The notes below the pieces were generated by a model. It was given only the letters and a program-made list of their open reading frames with translations. It had not been told where the DNA came from and did no database searches. The translations under genes were made by a program, and so were the position numbers. Of a DNA stretch of 64,000 nt, positions 34,637-42,894 are shown piece after piece; position 1 is the first letter of the stretch; each line of letters begins with the position of its first letter. The stretch lies in contig NZ_SOMN01000009.1 in NCBI RefSeq assembly GCF_004564235.1, forward strand, positions 62,001 through 126,000. The letters run 5' to 3'. This DNA is from Cohnella luojiensis (GTDB taxonomy: Bacteria > Bacillota > Bacilli > Paenibacillales > Paenibacillaceae).

Positions 34637-36301
34637 TTAGTTCGGCATCCCGAACATCACCACTTCTTTGCCTTTCAGGTTCTCGTTCGTGTACTTGATC
34701 GCTTCCGAATAGCCCGTATTGTTGATTTGTCCGCGGAGATCGTTAATAACCTTCAGCGCCGCCTCGTCGGATTTCGTGAAGATGGCTTCTTTCCAAACAT
34801 CGCCGATTCGGTCCATGGAAGGCTTCAGCGTTTCCCATTGCGGCGATTTGGCAATGACGTCTCCGGGATTGTAAGCCGAAATGACGCTGATTCCGTTCGG
34901 ACGGAGAATCTTACGAGCGTTCTCCATGGCGGCAAGCCGCGTTTGATCGGCCCAGATATCGCCGCCGCCCACAGAGTTGATCCGGTCCATTCCGGTCATT
35001 GATTCGAAGCCGATGCTCATACCTTCGTTTTTCTTCAGTTTGCCGGTCGTATCTGCGGTGAATTTGTCAAACCACTCCTTTTTCGCGACGGGCTTGCCGT
35101 TTTCCATATCCCAATGTACGCCCTGCACGCCGTAACGGGCGAGCATGAATCCTTCGTCTGACGCGAGGAAGTCTAAAAGCCGAAGCGCCGCGTCTACGTC
35201 TTTGCATTTTTTAGTAATAACGGTCACGTTGTTGCCTTGAATCGAGAGATCGGCAGGCCGGTTAGGTTCGGCGCCTGCGCGATCCAGCGGACCGATCGGT
35301 ACGTAATCGCTGCCCGGATGCGCTTTTACATAGTCCTTGGACGCATCTAGAATGGCGGGATAATGCGCGGCAAGCACGGCGATGCGGCCTTGCTTGATTT
35401 TTTCGTTGGCGATCGGGTCCGTCTGGGTAAACGCATCGGGATCAAGCAATCCTTCGGAAATTAGCTTACGGTAGTATAGCGAGTAATCCTCGTAAGCTTT
35501 GGTCATGAAGACGTGATCCAAGCTGCCGTCGCCTTTATCGACATAGCTGGTGCCCCAGAACATCGTATCCGCGATACCGACGGCCCAGCCGCCGTGGAAT
35601 CCGCCAAGAGGGATGACCGGCATGCCGCTCTCGGATAGTTCCGCATCCTTTATCTTTTTAAGGAAATTGTAGAGATCGTCTTTCGTCTTCACCGATTGCG
35701 GGTCCACGCCGATTTTATCGGCGATATCTTTGCGCACGTAGAAACCGTACAGCCAATCCATCGCGTCTTTCTCCGTGGCGGGATGATTCTGATACACCAG
35801 GTATTTTTTGCCGTTTACTCCGCCGATCGCTTTGTCGTACAGCGCAGGCGGAACATTCTCTTTCGCGAGCGCTTTCGCAAGGTTCGGATATTTGTCCAGC
35901 TTATCCGTCAAATCGACCAGTTGGTCTTCCTTGGCCGCTTTGATAATGCCGTCCAGCTCGCCGCCCCATGCCGGGCCGGTATAAATATCCGGGAGATCCT
36001 GAGTCGCGAATATCGCGTTTACCTTCTCGACTTCGCTGCCTTTCGTGTAATCCCATTTCACGGTAACGCCGGTTTTTTCCTTGATGACTTTGGACACGGG
36101 CGTCATGTCTACGTCCGCGCCGGTGGAGCCGTTCCAGTTGTGAAGAACTTTGAGCGTAACTTCTTTCCCTGTCGTGCTGCCATCGGATGGCTTGTCGCTG
36201 CCTGAACTTTCGTTGTTGTTGCCGCTGCACCCAATCAGCGTTCCGCCCATCAAGGCTACTGACAGCAGCATCGAGGCGCTTTTTAACCATTTCTTCGTCA
36301 T
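34637..36301 (-). CDS. Sugar-binding lipoprotein (LplA/YtcQ type)
   Basis: 554 aa from ATG at 36299-36301, behind GGAGGG; the 40-codon upstream extension is not supported. The signal ends in LIGC (Cys24), followed by a Ser/Asn/Gly linker. Mature features of large oligosaccharide-binding proteins: TLKVLHNWNGSTGADVD, PDIYTGPAWGGELDGI, WLYGFYVRKDIADKIG, LLDFLASDEGFMLARYGVQG. It delivers substrate to the two permeases just upstream (gap 53 bp); no ATPase is encoded, so a shared MsmX-like ATPase is expected. The mannoside substrate is inferred from the GH38 gene. Confidence 0.9.
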   Translation of the reverse strand: MTKKWLKSASMLLSVALMGGTLIGCSGNNNESSGSDKPSDGSTTGKEVTLKVLHNWNGSTGADVDMTPVSKVIKEKTGVTVKWDYTKGSEVEKVNAIFATQDLPDIYTGPAWGGELDGIIKAAKEDQLVDLTDKLDKYPNLAKALAKENVPPALYDKAIGGVNGKKYLVYQNHPATEKDAMDWLYGFYVRKDIADKIGVDPQSVKTKDDLYNFLKKIKDAELSESGMPVIPLGGFHGGWAVGIADTMFWGTSYVDKGDGSLDHVFMTKAYEDYSLYYRKLISEGLLDPDAFTQTDPIANEKIKQGRIAVLAAHYPAILDASKDYVKAHPGSDYVPIGPLDRAGAEPNRPADLSIQGNNVTVITKKCKDVDAALRLLDFLASDEGFMLARYGVQGVHWDMENGKPVAKKEWFDKFTADTTGKLKKNEGMSIGFESMTGMDRINSVGGGDIWADQTRLAAMENARKILRPNGISVISAYNPGDVIAKSPQWETLKPSMDRIGDVWKEAIFTKSDEAALKVINDLRGQINNTGYSEAIKYTNENLKGKEVVMFGMPN

Positions 36302-36354
36302 AAGAACCCTCCTAAAAACTGTATTAAGATATGATAAAGTCCCGAAAGGGAAGT

Positions 36355-37254
36355 TTATCCTTTCACAGAGCCGAGCATGACGCCCTTGACGAAATACCTC
36401 TGAAGGAACGGATAGATACAAAGAATGGGAAAGACCGTGATGACGAGCAGCGCCATTCGCATGGATTCGGGCGTAGCTCCGGACACGTTTACGTTGACCG
36501 TCTGACCGCCCTGCTGCGCCGCTCGCTGCATGGAAGAGGATAACGCTTCCGCTTCCGTCAGCAATTGCTGAAGCAGCGTCTGGACAGGAATGATGTCTTT
36601 ATCCGATACGTAGTAAGCACCGGAGAACCAATCGTTCCAATGGGTAACTCCTATGAACAGCGCGATTGTGGCGAGCACCGGACCCGATAGCGGCAGAACG
36701 ACCCTCAGGAATATTTGGAAATCGCCGTACCCGTCAATGCGGGCCGACTCTTCCAGCTCTTCCGGAATCCCCTGCAGGAAAGTGCGGATGATGACGATAT
36801 GCAAGAAGTTGAACAACATCGGGATCACGAATACCCAGAAGCTATTGATAAGATGCAGCTTTTGCAACGTGATGAAGTAAGGAATGAAGCCCGCGCTAAA
36901 AATGGTCGGCAGGAAAATATAGAAGGTAAAAAAGGTTCTTCCCGGCAGCGATTTTTTCGATAGGGAATAAGCCATCAGCGTACAGAGGGCGACATGCAGG
37001 AACGTACCGAGCACGGTGCGCATCAACGTGATTTTGTAGGCTTGCCATATACGGGCGTTGTCGAACACCTCCGCATAATTGTGCAAAGTGAATTTGCGAG
37101 GGAAGAAATAGAGAGCGCCCAGCATGGAATCCTCCCCGTCGTTCAAGGAATACACGAGAATATAAATAAACGGATAGATCATCGCGAAACCGAACAAAGA
37201 TAGGAAGAAGTAATTCAGCAAGGTGAACAACGAAAATTGTCGTGTCGTTTTCAT
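36355..37254 (-). CDS. Carbohydrate ABC permease (LplC/YtcP type)
   Basis: 299 aa, ATG behind AAGGAG. Six predicted membrane helices; the MalG-type EAA loop is EELEESARIDGYGDFQIFLRVVLP. The C-terminus ends RYFVKGVMLGSVKG, the standard ending of this permease group. It pairs with the permease at 37266-38177 (11-bp gap) to form the membrane channel for the adjacent binding protein. An insertion rich in Gln/Ala (MQRAAQQGGQTVNVNVSG) before the last helix is usual in this group. Confidence 0.93.
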   Translation of the reverse strand: MKTTRQFSLFTLLNYFFLSLFGFAMIYPFIYILVYSLNDGEDSMLGALYFFPRKFTLHNYAEVFDNARIWQAYKITLMRTVLGTFLHVALCTLMAYSLSKKSLPGRTFFTFYIFLPTIFSAGFIPYFITLQKLHLINSFWVFVIPMLFNFLHIVIIRTFLQGIPEELEESARIDGYGDFQIFLRVVLPLSGPVLATIALFIGVTHWNDWFSGAYYVSDKDIIPVQTLLQQLLTEAEALSSSMQRAAQQGGQTVNVNVSGATPESMRMALLVITVFPILCIYPFLQRYFVKGVMLGSVKG

Positions 37255-37265
37255 CAGATCACTCC

Positions 37266-38177
37266 TTAGAACAGGGATACTTCGCTATATTTTCGCGAAA
37301 GCCGATTGACCGTCAATATTAGGATCAGGGCGATAACGCTCTGGAAAAGTCCGACTGCCGCAGCATAACTGATCCTGCCTTGAGTGATACCGGAATTAAT
37401 TACATGCACATCGAGGACGCTGCCGATGGAGGCCGTCGAAGGTCCGTTCAGAAGCAGCAGTTGCTCGTATCCGGCGCTCATCAGGCTCCCTACCGAGAGA
37501 ATGAACAGAATGACGGCGATGTTGCGGATTCCCGGAAGCGTGACGTGCCAGATTTGCCGAAAACGGCCCGCGCCGTCAATCTTTGCAGCTTCGTAAAGCT
37601 GCTGGTCGATACCGGCTATGGCAGCTATATAAATGATGGAATTCCACCCTATGTTCTTCCAGATGTCGGAACCGACAATGATCTGGTAAAACCACGTCGT
37701 GTTGTACAGAAACTGAATCCGCTCCATTCCGAATGAAGCGAGCAGATCGTTAATCGGTCCGCCGTATGGCGTCAAGAGTCGCTGCATCAGCGTGACGACG
37801 ACGATCCAGGAGACGAAATAAGGTAAATAGGAAAGCGTTTGCACGGTTTTCTTAAATTTAAGGTTGCGGACTTCGTTTAGGAGGATCGCTAGGATAATCG
37901 GCATCGAAAAACCGATCAGGAGCTTTAACATGCTGATGAGGATCGTGTTGCGGATGAGTTCGTAGGATTGATAGTAATCGAAAAATTGCCGGAAATATTT
38001 CAGCCCCGCCCAGGGACTTCCGGAGAAGCCTCCCGAGTACATAAAGTCTCGGAAGGCGATCTGGATGCCGTATAAAGGGACGTAGGAAAAGAGGAAAAAC
38101 CAGACAATGCCGGGCACCATGAACAAGTAAAAGATTTTGTGCTTCCAGATCCGTTTCCACAGCAGGGATGCTGTCAT
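37266..38177 (-). CDS. Carbohydrate ABC permease (LplB/YteP type)
   Basis: 303 aa, ATG with GGAGG upstream. Six helices; N-terminal WKRIWKHKIFYLFMVPGIVWFFLFSYVPLYGIQIAF and EAA loop QQLYEAAKIDGAGRFRQIWHVTLP mark the LplB/YteP family that partners LplC-type permeases. First of the transport genes, 29 bp after the GH38 stop, so it is cotranscribed with the mannosidase. Imports an oligosaccharide, probably a mannoside (inferred). Confidence 0.93.
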   Translation of the reverse strand: MTASLLWKRIWKHKIFYLFMVPGIVWFFLFSYVPLYGIQIAFRDFMYSGGFSGSPWAGLKYFRQFFDYYQSYELIRNTILISMLKLLIGFSMPIILAILLNEVRNLKFKKTVQTLSYLPYFVSWIVVVTLMQRLLTPYGGPINDLLASFGMERIQFLYNTTWFYQIIVGSDIWKNIGWNSIIYIAAIAGIDQQLYEAAKIDGAGRFRQIWHVTLPGIRNIAVILFILSVGSLMSAGYEQLLLLNGPSTASIGSVLDVHVINSGITQGRISYAAAVGLFQSVIALILILTVNRLSRKYSEVSLF

Positions 38178-38206
38178 AAGCGAGAGCCTCCTTCTTATGT
38201 CGATTG

Positions 38207-41200
38207 TCAGAATCTTGATGCAGTAACCAGTCTAAGCGTCTTGATTTCAAATGGAGTGAAGCTAAGCGCAAGCGCGCCGTCCTCCGGATGAAGACGATCG
38301 ATATCCGTTTCCATTAAGTCGGCCAGCCATGCCTCCGATATTTCAAAGCCCGTTCTCAGCTTCGTTTGAAGACGAGTTCCTGCTGTTTCGTATAACCGAA
38401 CGATAAGATCATCGCCTTCCTCGGCTTTCTTAACCGTTTCAATCATGACGTTCGAATGATCCAAATGCAGGAACGAGTAAGCGTCCGGCAGTTTTACACC
38501 GTGACCGGCGGAATAATCGGCGGCCGCCTGCCGAAGTGAAACATTCAGTTCGTAACCCCGCTTGTATACCTCTGCCTGTACATGGTCGCCCTTATGCGGA
38601 TAAAGCGAGTAGGTAAACGCATGCTCTGCCCGGTCCGCTTCGGGATCAGGATAAGTCGGGCTGCGCAACAGATTCAGATCGAGAACGTTGCCCTCCGCCC
38701 GATACCCGTATTTGCTGTCGTTAAGCAATGCCACCCCGTAATCCGGCTCGGAAAGATCCACCCAATGGTGGGCGCAAATTTCGTCTTTGGCGTAATCCCA
38801 CATTGTATTGCGGTGCGTCGGCCGCTTCAGGTAGCCGAACTGGATTTCGCAGGCTGCGCTATCCGAGCGGATATCGACCGGGAACGACGTACGCAGCATT
38901 TTGTCCGATTCCTTCCAATCTACCGACGTTACGAAGTCGATTCGGCGGCTGCCTTCCGTTAGGACGATCCTCTGCGTCAAGATGGAGTCCCCGAATTCGT
39001 ATCGTAGAATAAGACCGGTCGTCGGCCCGTCCGCGAATTCGGAGATTTCCGCAAGCTGCAGCGGCTTGCCTCCGGTTTGCCGGTAATCTTGACGAAAATC
39101 CCAAGCGTCGCCCTGATCGTCGTACAGACGCAAATCGTTGGCATACTGCCCTTGCGGAATCACTTCCCGTCCAAGCTCCTTGTCCCGGATCGAGACGATC
39201 GCGCCGTTCTCGCCGAGCGTCAATACCAGAAGGTCGTTTTCCACTATGCGGTAGCCTGCCGAAGCACGCAACTCCGGGAAAATAGCATCCGCCTCCGTAT
39301 TATCCGCTTTGTCTATGACGTAACCCATAGCCGGCACGCGCACGCGTTTCCAGCGTCCGTCAGCCTTCAACCATTCTTCCCGCTCCCAAGCCAACGAGTT
39401 GAAAATAGCAAGGGATCCTTCGTCCGCTTCCGTAACAGGAAGTCGCCCGGCCACGGCTTTATATGAGTCCCCGATCAATCGTTCAACGCGATTCAGCAGC
39501 AACGCGTAACGTTCGAGCGATTCGTCGTATACCCGCTTGATCGAAGAACCCGGCAAAATATCGTGGAACTGGTAAAGCAGCACTTCTTTCCAAATTTCCT
39601 CAAGCTCTTCGGACGGATAACGCGTTCCGTCTGCCATTCCGGCCAGCACGGCAGCAAATTCGAGCTCCCTCAGCGCTTTCTCCAGTTGCCGGTTGAAGCG
39701 CTTGTTCCGGGCTTGACTCGTGAGCGTCCCTTGGTGTTTCTCCAAATAAAGCTCTCCGCGCCAGGTTTGATACCGGTGAACGCCTTCGCCCAGCTTCTCG
39801 AAGAAACGGGACGACGGTTCCTGTACGACCGGGCTTAAACCCAGCAAGTTTTTTTCCCGCGCCAGCCTCTCCAGATGCTCTTCCCCCGGACCGCCGCCGC
39901 CGTCGCCAATGCCGAATAGCATGAGGCAATGGTCCGATACGTTTTTATCCAAATATTCGGACTCCGCCTTCAGGACGGAACGGGGCGCAGCCGGGCTGTT
40001 GTACGTATCTTCGGGAGGCATGTGCGTCAGCACCCGCGAGCCGTCGATCCCTTCCCACATGAACGTATGGTGGGGATGGCGGTTATAGGTGCTCCAGGAC
40101 AGCTTCTGCGTCATCATGTAATCAACGCCTGATTTCTCCAAGATTTGAGGGAGGCTGGCCGTATATCCGAACACGTCAGGCATCCAAAGCGTCTTCATTT
40201 CCTGGCCGAATTCCTGCATGAAATACCGCTTGCCATATAGAATTTGGCGAACCAGCGACTCCCCGCCCGGAACGTTCGTGTCCGATTCGACCCACATCGC
40301 CCCTTGGGGCTCCCATCGGCCTTCCCGAATGCGCTCCTTGATCTGCTCATACAGCTTCGGATAGTGCTTCTTCATCCAATCGTATAACTGGGGCTGGCTC
40401 GCGCCGAAAATATAGTCGGGGTAACGTTCCATCATCCTCAGCGCCGTCGCGAACGTTCTCGCGCCTTTGCGGATCGTCTCCCGGATTGGCCATAGCCACG
40501 CGAGATCCAAATGCGCATGGCCGACGGCGCTAATCGTAAGAGCCGGGTCTCCACCTTGCTTCGCCAACTGCTCGCCTAACAAACGACGCGCTTCCGCGAC
40601 TCGCTCGTCCGTCAACTCCGTCAGTATCAGCGAAACGTCGTACAATGCCCGGAAAATTTTCTCCTTCCGCGCCGATCCCGTAGGCAGCCGCTCCGCTGTC
40701 TCTAGCAGCACCTCCGCGTCGTAATAGAGTTGTCTAACATCCTCTCGGCAGAGGGCGATGACCGCTTCCTTAAGTTTTCCGCTCCGATACCGCCCGAATA
40801 GGTCGTTGCAGCCTGCGTCTCCCCATAAGTCGATCGTTTCCTCTCCGGTCGACGATTCGTTGATGTCCACGACCCGCTTGCCCGGAAGACCGAGCGAGTA
40901 GTCGAACTCGGAGTTGATGTTCGTCAATCCCTGCATCGGCGTTCCTTCGTCGTCGACCAGGCATAGCTCCCCATTCACGTCGACGAGCAGTACGACCTTG
41001 GCGCCTTTCGCGCTCTCCGGCACCTTGCCGGTAAAGTGGAACCACGCGCAGTCCCACAAATCGCCCCACCTATCGCCTGGCGCCAGTTCCATTCTTCGCC
41101 CCGAAGTCTTCTCCTTATAGGAAACCGGCTCCGGCGTCACCCAAGCCGTCACGTTCAGTTCGGATAGCGGGGCATATATGTGCTCCTTCAGACGCTCCAA

Positions 41201-41242
41201 CATCGATTTCAATTGCTCCGGTTTCACCGTTTCGTAGGGCAT
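38207..41242 (-). CDS. Alpha-mannosidase, GH38
   Basis: 1011 aa from ATG at 41240-41242 with AGGAG 7 nt upstream; a TTG two codons earlier is too close. No signal peptide. An N-terminal sugar-binding-like domain precedes the GH38 core: VGHAHLDLAWLWP (zinc ligands His244 and Asp246), GAMWVESDTNVPGGESLVRQ (nucleophile Asp321), WMPDVFGYTASLPQIL. A helical bundle and a large C-terminal beta domain follow (RIDFVTSVDWKESDKMLRTSFP). It cleaves terminal alpha-mannose in the cytosol. First gene of the locus operon, under an AT-rich operator-like element, with a hybrid GntR regulator upstream. Confidence 0.95.
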   Translation of the reverse strand: MPYETVKPEQLKSMLERLKEHIYAPLSELNVTAWVTPEPVSYKEKTSGRRMELAPGDRWGDLWDCAWFHFTGKVPESAKGAKVVLLVDVNGELCLVDDEGTPMQGLTNINSEFDYSLGLPGKRVVDINESSTGEETIDLWGDAGCNDLFGRYRSGKLKEAVIALCREDVRQLYYDAEVLLETAERLPTGSARKEKIFRALYDVSLILTELTDERVAEARRLLGEQLAKQGGDPALTISAVGHAHLDLAWLWPIRETIRKGARTFATALRMMERYPDYIFGASQPQLYDWMKKHYPKLYEQIKERIREGRWEPQGAMWVESDTNVPGGESLVRQILYGKRYFMQEFGQEMKTLWMPDVFGYTASLPQILEKSGVDYMMTQKLSWSTYNRHPHHTFMWEGIDGSRVLTHMPPEDTYNSPAAPRSVLKAESEYLDKNVSDHCLMLFGIGDGGGGPGEEHLERLAREKNLLGLSPVVQEPSSRFFEKLGEGVHRYQTWRGELYLEKHQGTLTSQARNKRFNRQLEKALRELEFAAVLAGMADGTRYPSEELEEIWKEVLLYQFHDILPGSSIKRVYDESLERYALLLNRVERLIGDSYKAVAGRLPVTEADEGSLAIFNSLAWEREEWLKADGRWKRVRVPAMGYVIDKADNTEADAIFPELRASAGYRIVENDLLVLTLGENGAIVSIRDKELGREVIPQGQYANDLRLYDDQGDAWDFRQDYRQTGGKPLQLAEISEFADGPTTGLILRYEFGDSILTQRIVLTEGSRRIDFVTSVDWKESDKMLRTSFPVDIRSDSAACEIQFGYLKRPTHRNTMWDYAKDEICAHHWVDLSEPDYGVALLNDSKYGYRAEGNVLDLNLLRSPTYPDPEADRAEHAFTYSLYPHKGDHVQAEVYKRGYELNVSLRQAAADYSAGHGVKLPDAYSFLHLDHSNVMIETVKKAEEGDDLIVRLYETAGTRLQTKLRTGFEISEAWLADLMETDIDRLHPEDGALALSFTPFEIKTLRLVTASRF

Positions 41243-41310
41243 ATCCAATCTCCTTCAGTCGTGTCGTCATGTTTCTCTCGTGAAATATGATCTCAATATA
41301 ATATATTAAT

Positions 41311-41331
41311 TGTATATATTCAATATTTTTA
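41311..41331 (-). promoter_or_regulatory. AT-rich operator-like box before the alpha-mannosidase operon
   Basis: TGTATATATTCAATATTTTTA, 70-90 bp upstream of the GH38 start, inside a run of nested AT inverted repeats (41294-41350). It resembles the two boxes upstream of the regulator and the GxGYxYP gene (TGTAATATAT followed by AATATAT). Confidence 0.45.
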
Positions 41332-41361
41332 ATATTAATATTATTATTAAAAGAAATTAAT

Positions 41362-41402
41362 GACAACAAAAAAAAGATCCTTTCCTCTTGGGAAAAGATC
41401 TT
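41362..41402 (-). terminator. Terminator of the GntR/LacI regulator gene
   Basis: GATCCTTTCC with GGAAAAGATC (one mismatch) around loop TCTTG; on the minus strand TTTTTTTTGTTGTC follows. It lies 20 bp after the stop at 41423. Confidence 0.7.
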
Positions 41403-41422
41403 ACGGCTAAATATTCGAATGA

Positions 41423-42565
41423 TTATAAAAGCAGGCTGCCGGTCGTTTGCCTGACGACTAATTCCGGTTCAAGCAAGGTTTTGCTGTATTTGACGTTCTG
41501 ATCCGCACCGCCCTGAATGATTTCCAGCAACTTTTCGGCAGCACGGCAACCCATTTCGAATTCGAACTGTTTAATGTGGGAGAAAAAGCTGAACTCCTCC
41601 ACGATCGACGTCGGGTCATCGAAGCTGATAATGGACAAGTCTTCCGGTACAGAAAGACCGGCTTGACGGGCCATTTGGTAGATTTGAACCCCGAGTCTTC
41701 CGTTGAGCGAAATATATGCCGTCGCCATTTTGTTGCGGATATAGCGGTATAACGGATGCGATTGGGCATCTTTCAGGCTCCCCACGCGGAAGTCGGTAAT
41801 GATGTGGGCCGGATTGATAAGCGCTCCCTTATTCTTCAAAGCGTTCATGTATCCCTCTATCCGCTCCTGCACCGTCACGGTTTGCAACGGCGAATCGGAA
41901 CAAATCGCGATTTCGCGGTGCCCGAGTTCCCACAGGTGATCGACCGCAAGACTCGTTCCCTTCCTGCCATCGGCTGCAATGTAGTTGGTTTCCACGCCCG
42001 GCAGATAACGATCGATGAGAACGAACGGAAAGCCGGCGAACTTCATGTTTAGTATTTCTTCGTTATATTGCTCCTCGTCCACCGGGAAAATGAGCAATCC
42101 TTCCACACCGATTTCCTTCAGCGTTTTGATGGCTTCTTTTTCCTTCTCGACGACGCCGCCCGAGAGCAGAATCATGCTCCGGTAACCTTTCTCGCCGAGT
42201 GCCTTCTGAACGCCTTCGATGAGACGAATGGCAAAATAATCATAGATAGAGGGCATGACAAGGCCGATGATTCGTGTCTGGGCGCCAGTCTCGCTTTGCT
42301 CTGCGTTGGGAACGTCGGGAGACTTCCGCAATTGGCTTTGATCGCCATTGACGAAGCTGCCCCTGCCGGGCACGCGGTTAATGATTTTTTTGTTCGCCAA
42401 GCCGGACAAGGCGTTAACCACCGTGATTTTGCTGACGTTGAAGCGCTCCATGAGCTCCTTCTCCGTCGGGATCCGGTCGCCGGCTTTCAACCCATCCGAG
42501 TCGATCTGGCCACGAATATATTCCTGGATTTTCTGATAGAGCGGAATACGGTCAGCTTTGTTCAT
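41423..42565 (-). CDS. GntR-headed, LacI-type sensor transcriptional regulator (AraR-like)
   Basis: 380 aa. Residues 1-75 are a GntR winged helix (YQKIQEYIRGQIDSDGLKAG, PTEKELMERFNVSKITVVNAL, INRVPGRGSFV). Residues 95-375 are a LacI/periplasmic-binding-like sensor (IIGLVMPSIYDYFAIRLIEGVQKAL, FAGFPFVLIDRYLPGVETNYI, DHLWELGHREIAICSD, LSIISFDDPTSIV). This hybrid layout is that of B. subtilis AraR. It probably represses the mannosidase operon and the divergent GxGYxYP gene until a mannose-type sugar binds. Similar boxes lie in both promoter regions and in its own. Confidence 0.92.
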   Translation of the reverse strand: MNKADRIPLYQKIQEYIRGQIDSDGLKAGDRIPTEKELMERFNVSKITVVNALSGLANKKIINRVPGRGSFVNGDQSQLRKSPDVPNAEQSETGAQTRIIGLVMPSIYDYFAIRLIEGVQKALGEKGYRSMILLSGGVVEKEKEAIKTLKEIGVEGLLIFPVDEEQYNEEILNMKFAGFPFVLIDRYLPGVETNYIAADGRKGTSLAVDHLWELGHREIAICSDSPLQTVTVQERIEGYMNALKNKGALINPAHIITDFRVGSLKDAQSHPLYRYIRNKMATAYISLNGRLGVQIYQMARQAGLSVPEDLSIISFDDPTSIVEEFSFFSHIKQFEFEMGCRAAEKLLEIIQGGADQNVKYSKTLLEPELVVRQTTGSLLL

Positions 42566-42595
42566 CTCGATTCACCAGACTTCTGATTGGTTATT

Positions 42596-42616
42596 TGTAA
42601 TATATATAATATATCT
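42596..42616 (-). promoter_or_regulatory. Operator-like box A, regulator's own promoter region
   Basis: TGTAATATATATAATATATCT, 31-51 bp upstream of the regulator's start codon. Nearly identical to box B at 42766; suggests autoregulation. Confidence 0.55.
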
Positions 42617-42751
42617 TTGACTTTCTTTAAGCAATAAGCCTCTATCGTGGCTTAATAGGCAAAGAGGATCAGAAAACCTCAACCCGGCATTTATATCGTC
42701 CTGGATTTCGGTTCTAATCTTGTATTTTTTTGATAACATTTGTCGAAAGCA

Positions 42752-42786
42752 TTGAATTATACATGTGTAATATATTTAATATATAT
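42752..42786 (+). promoter_or_regulatory. Promoter and operator-like box B of the GxGYxYP gene
   Basis: -35 TTGAAT (42752-42757), 17 bp, -10 TTTAAT (42775-42780). Box B (42766-42786, TGTAATATATTTAATATATAT) covers the -10, so a bound repressor would block polymerase. It shares TGTAATATATnTAATATAT with box A. Together they account for most of the 330-bp gap between the divergent genes. Confidence 0.55.
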
Positions 42787-42894
42787 TGTGAAGCCTCGCT
42801 TCACGGTTAATGATTACCAATCAAAGGAGGAAGGCGGAAAGGAACGTAACACGCGATAGCTCTACCATACCACGAGAAAATGAGGTGTTCCATC

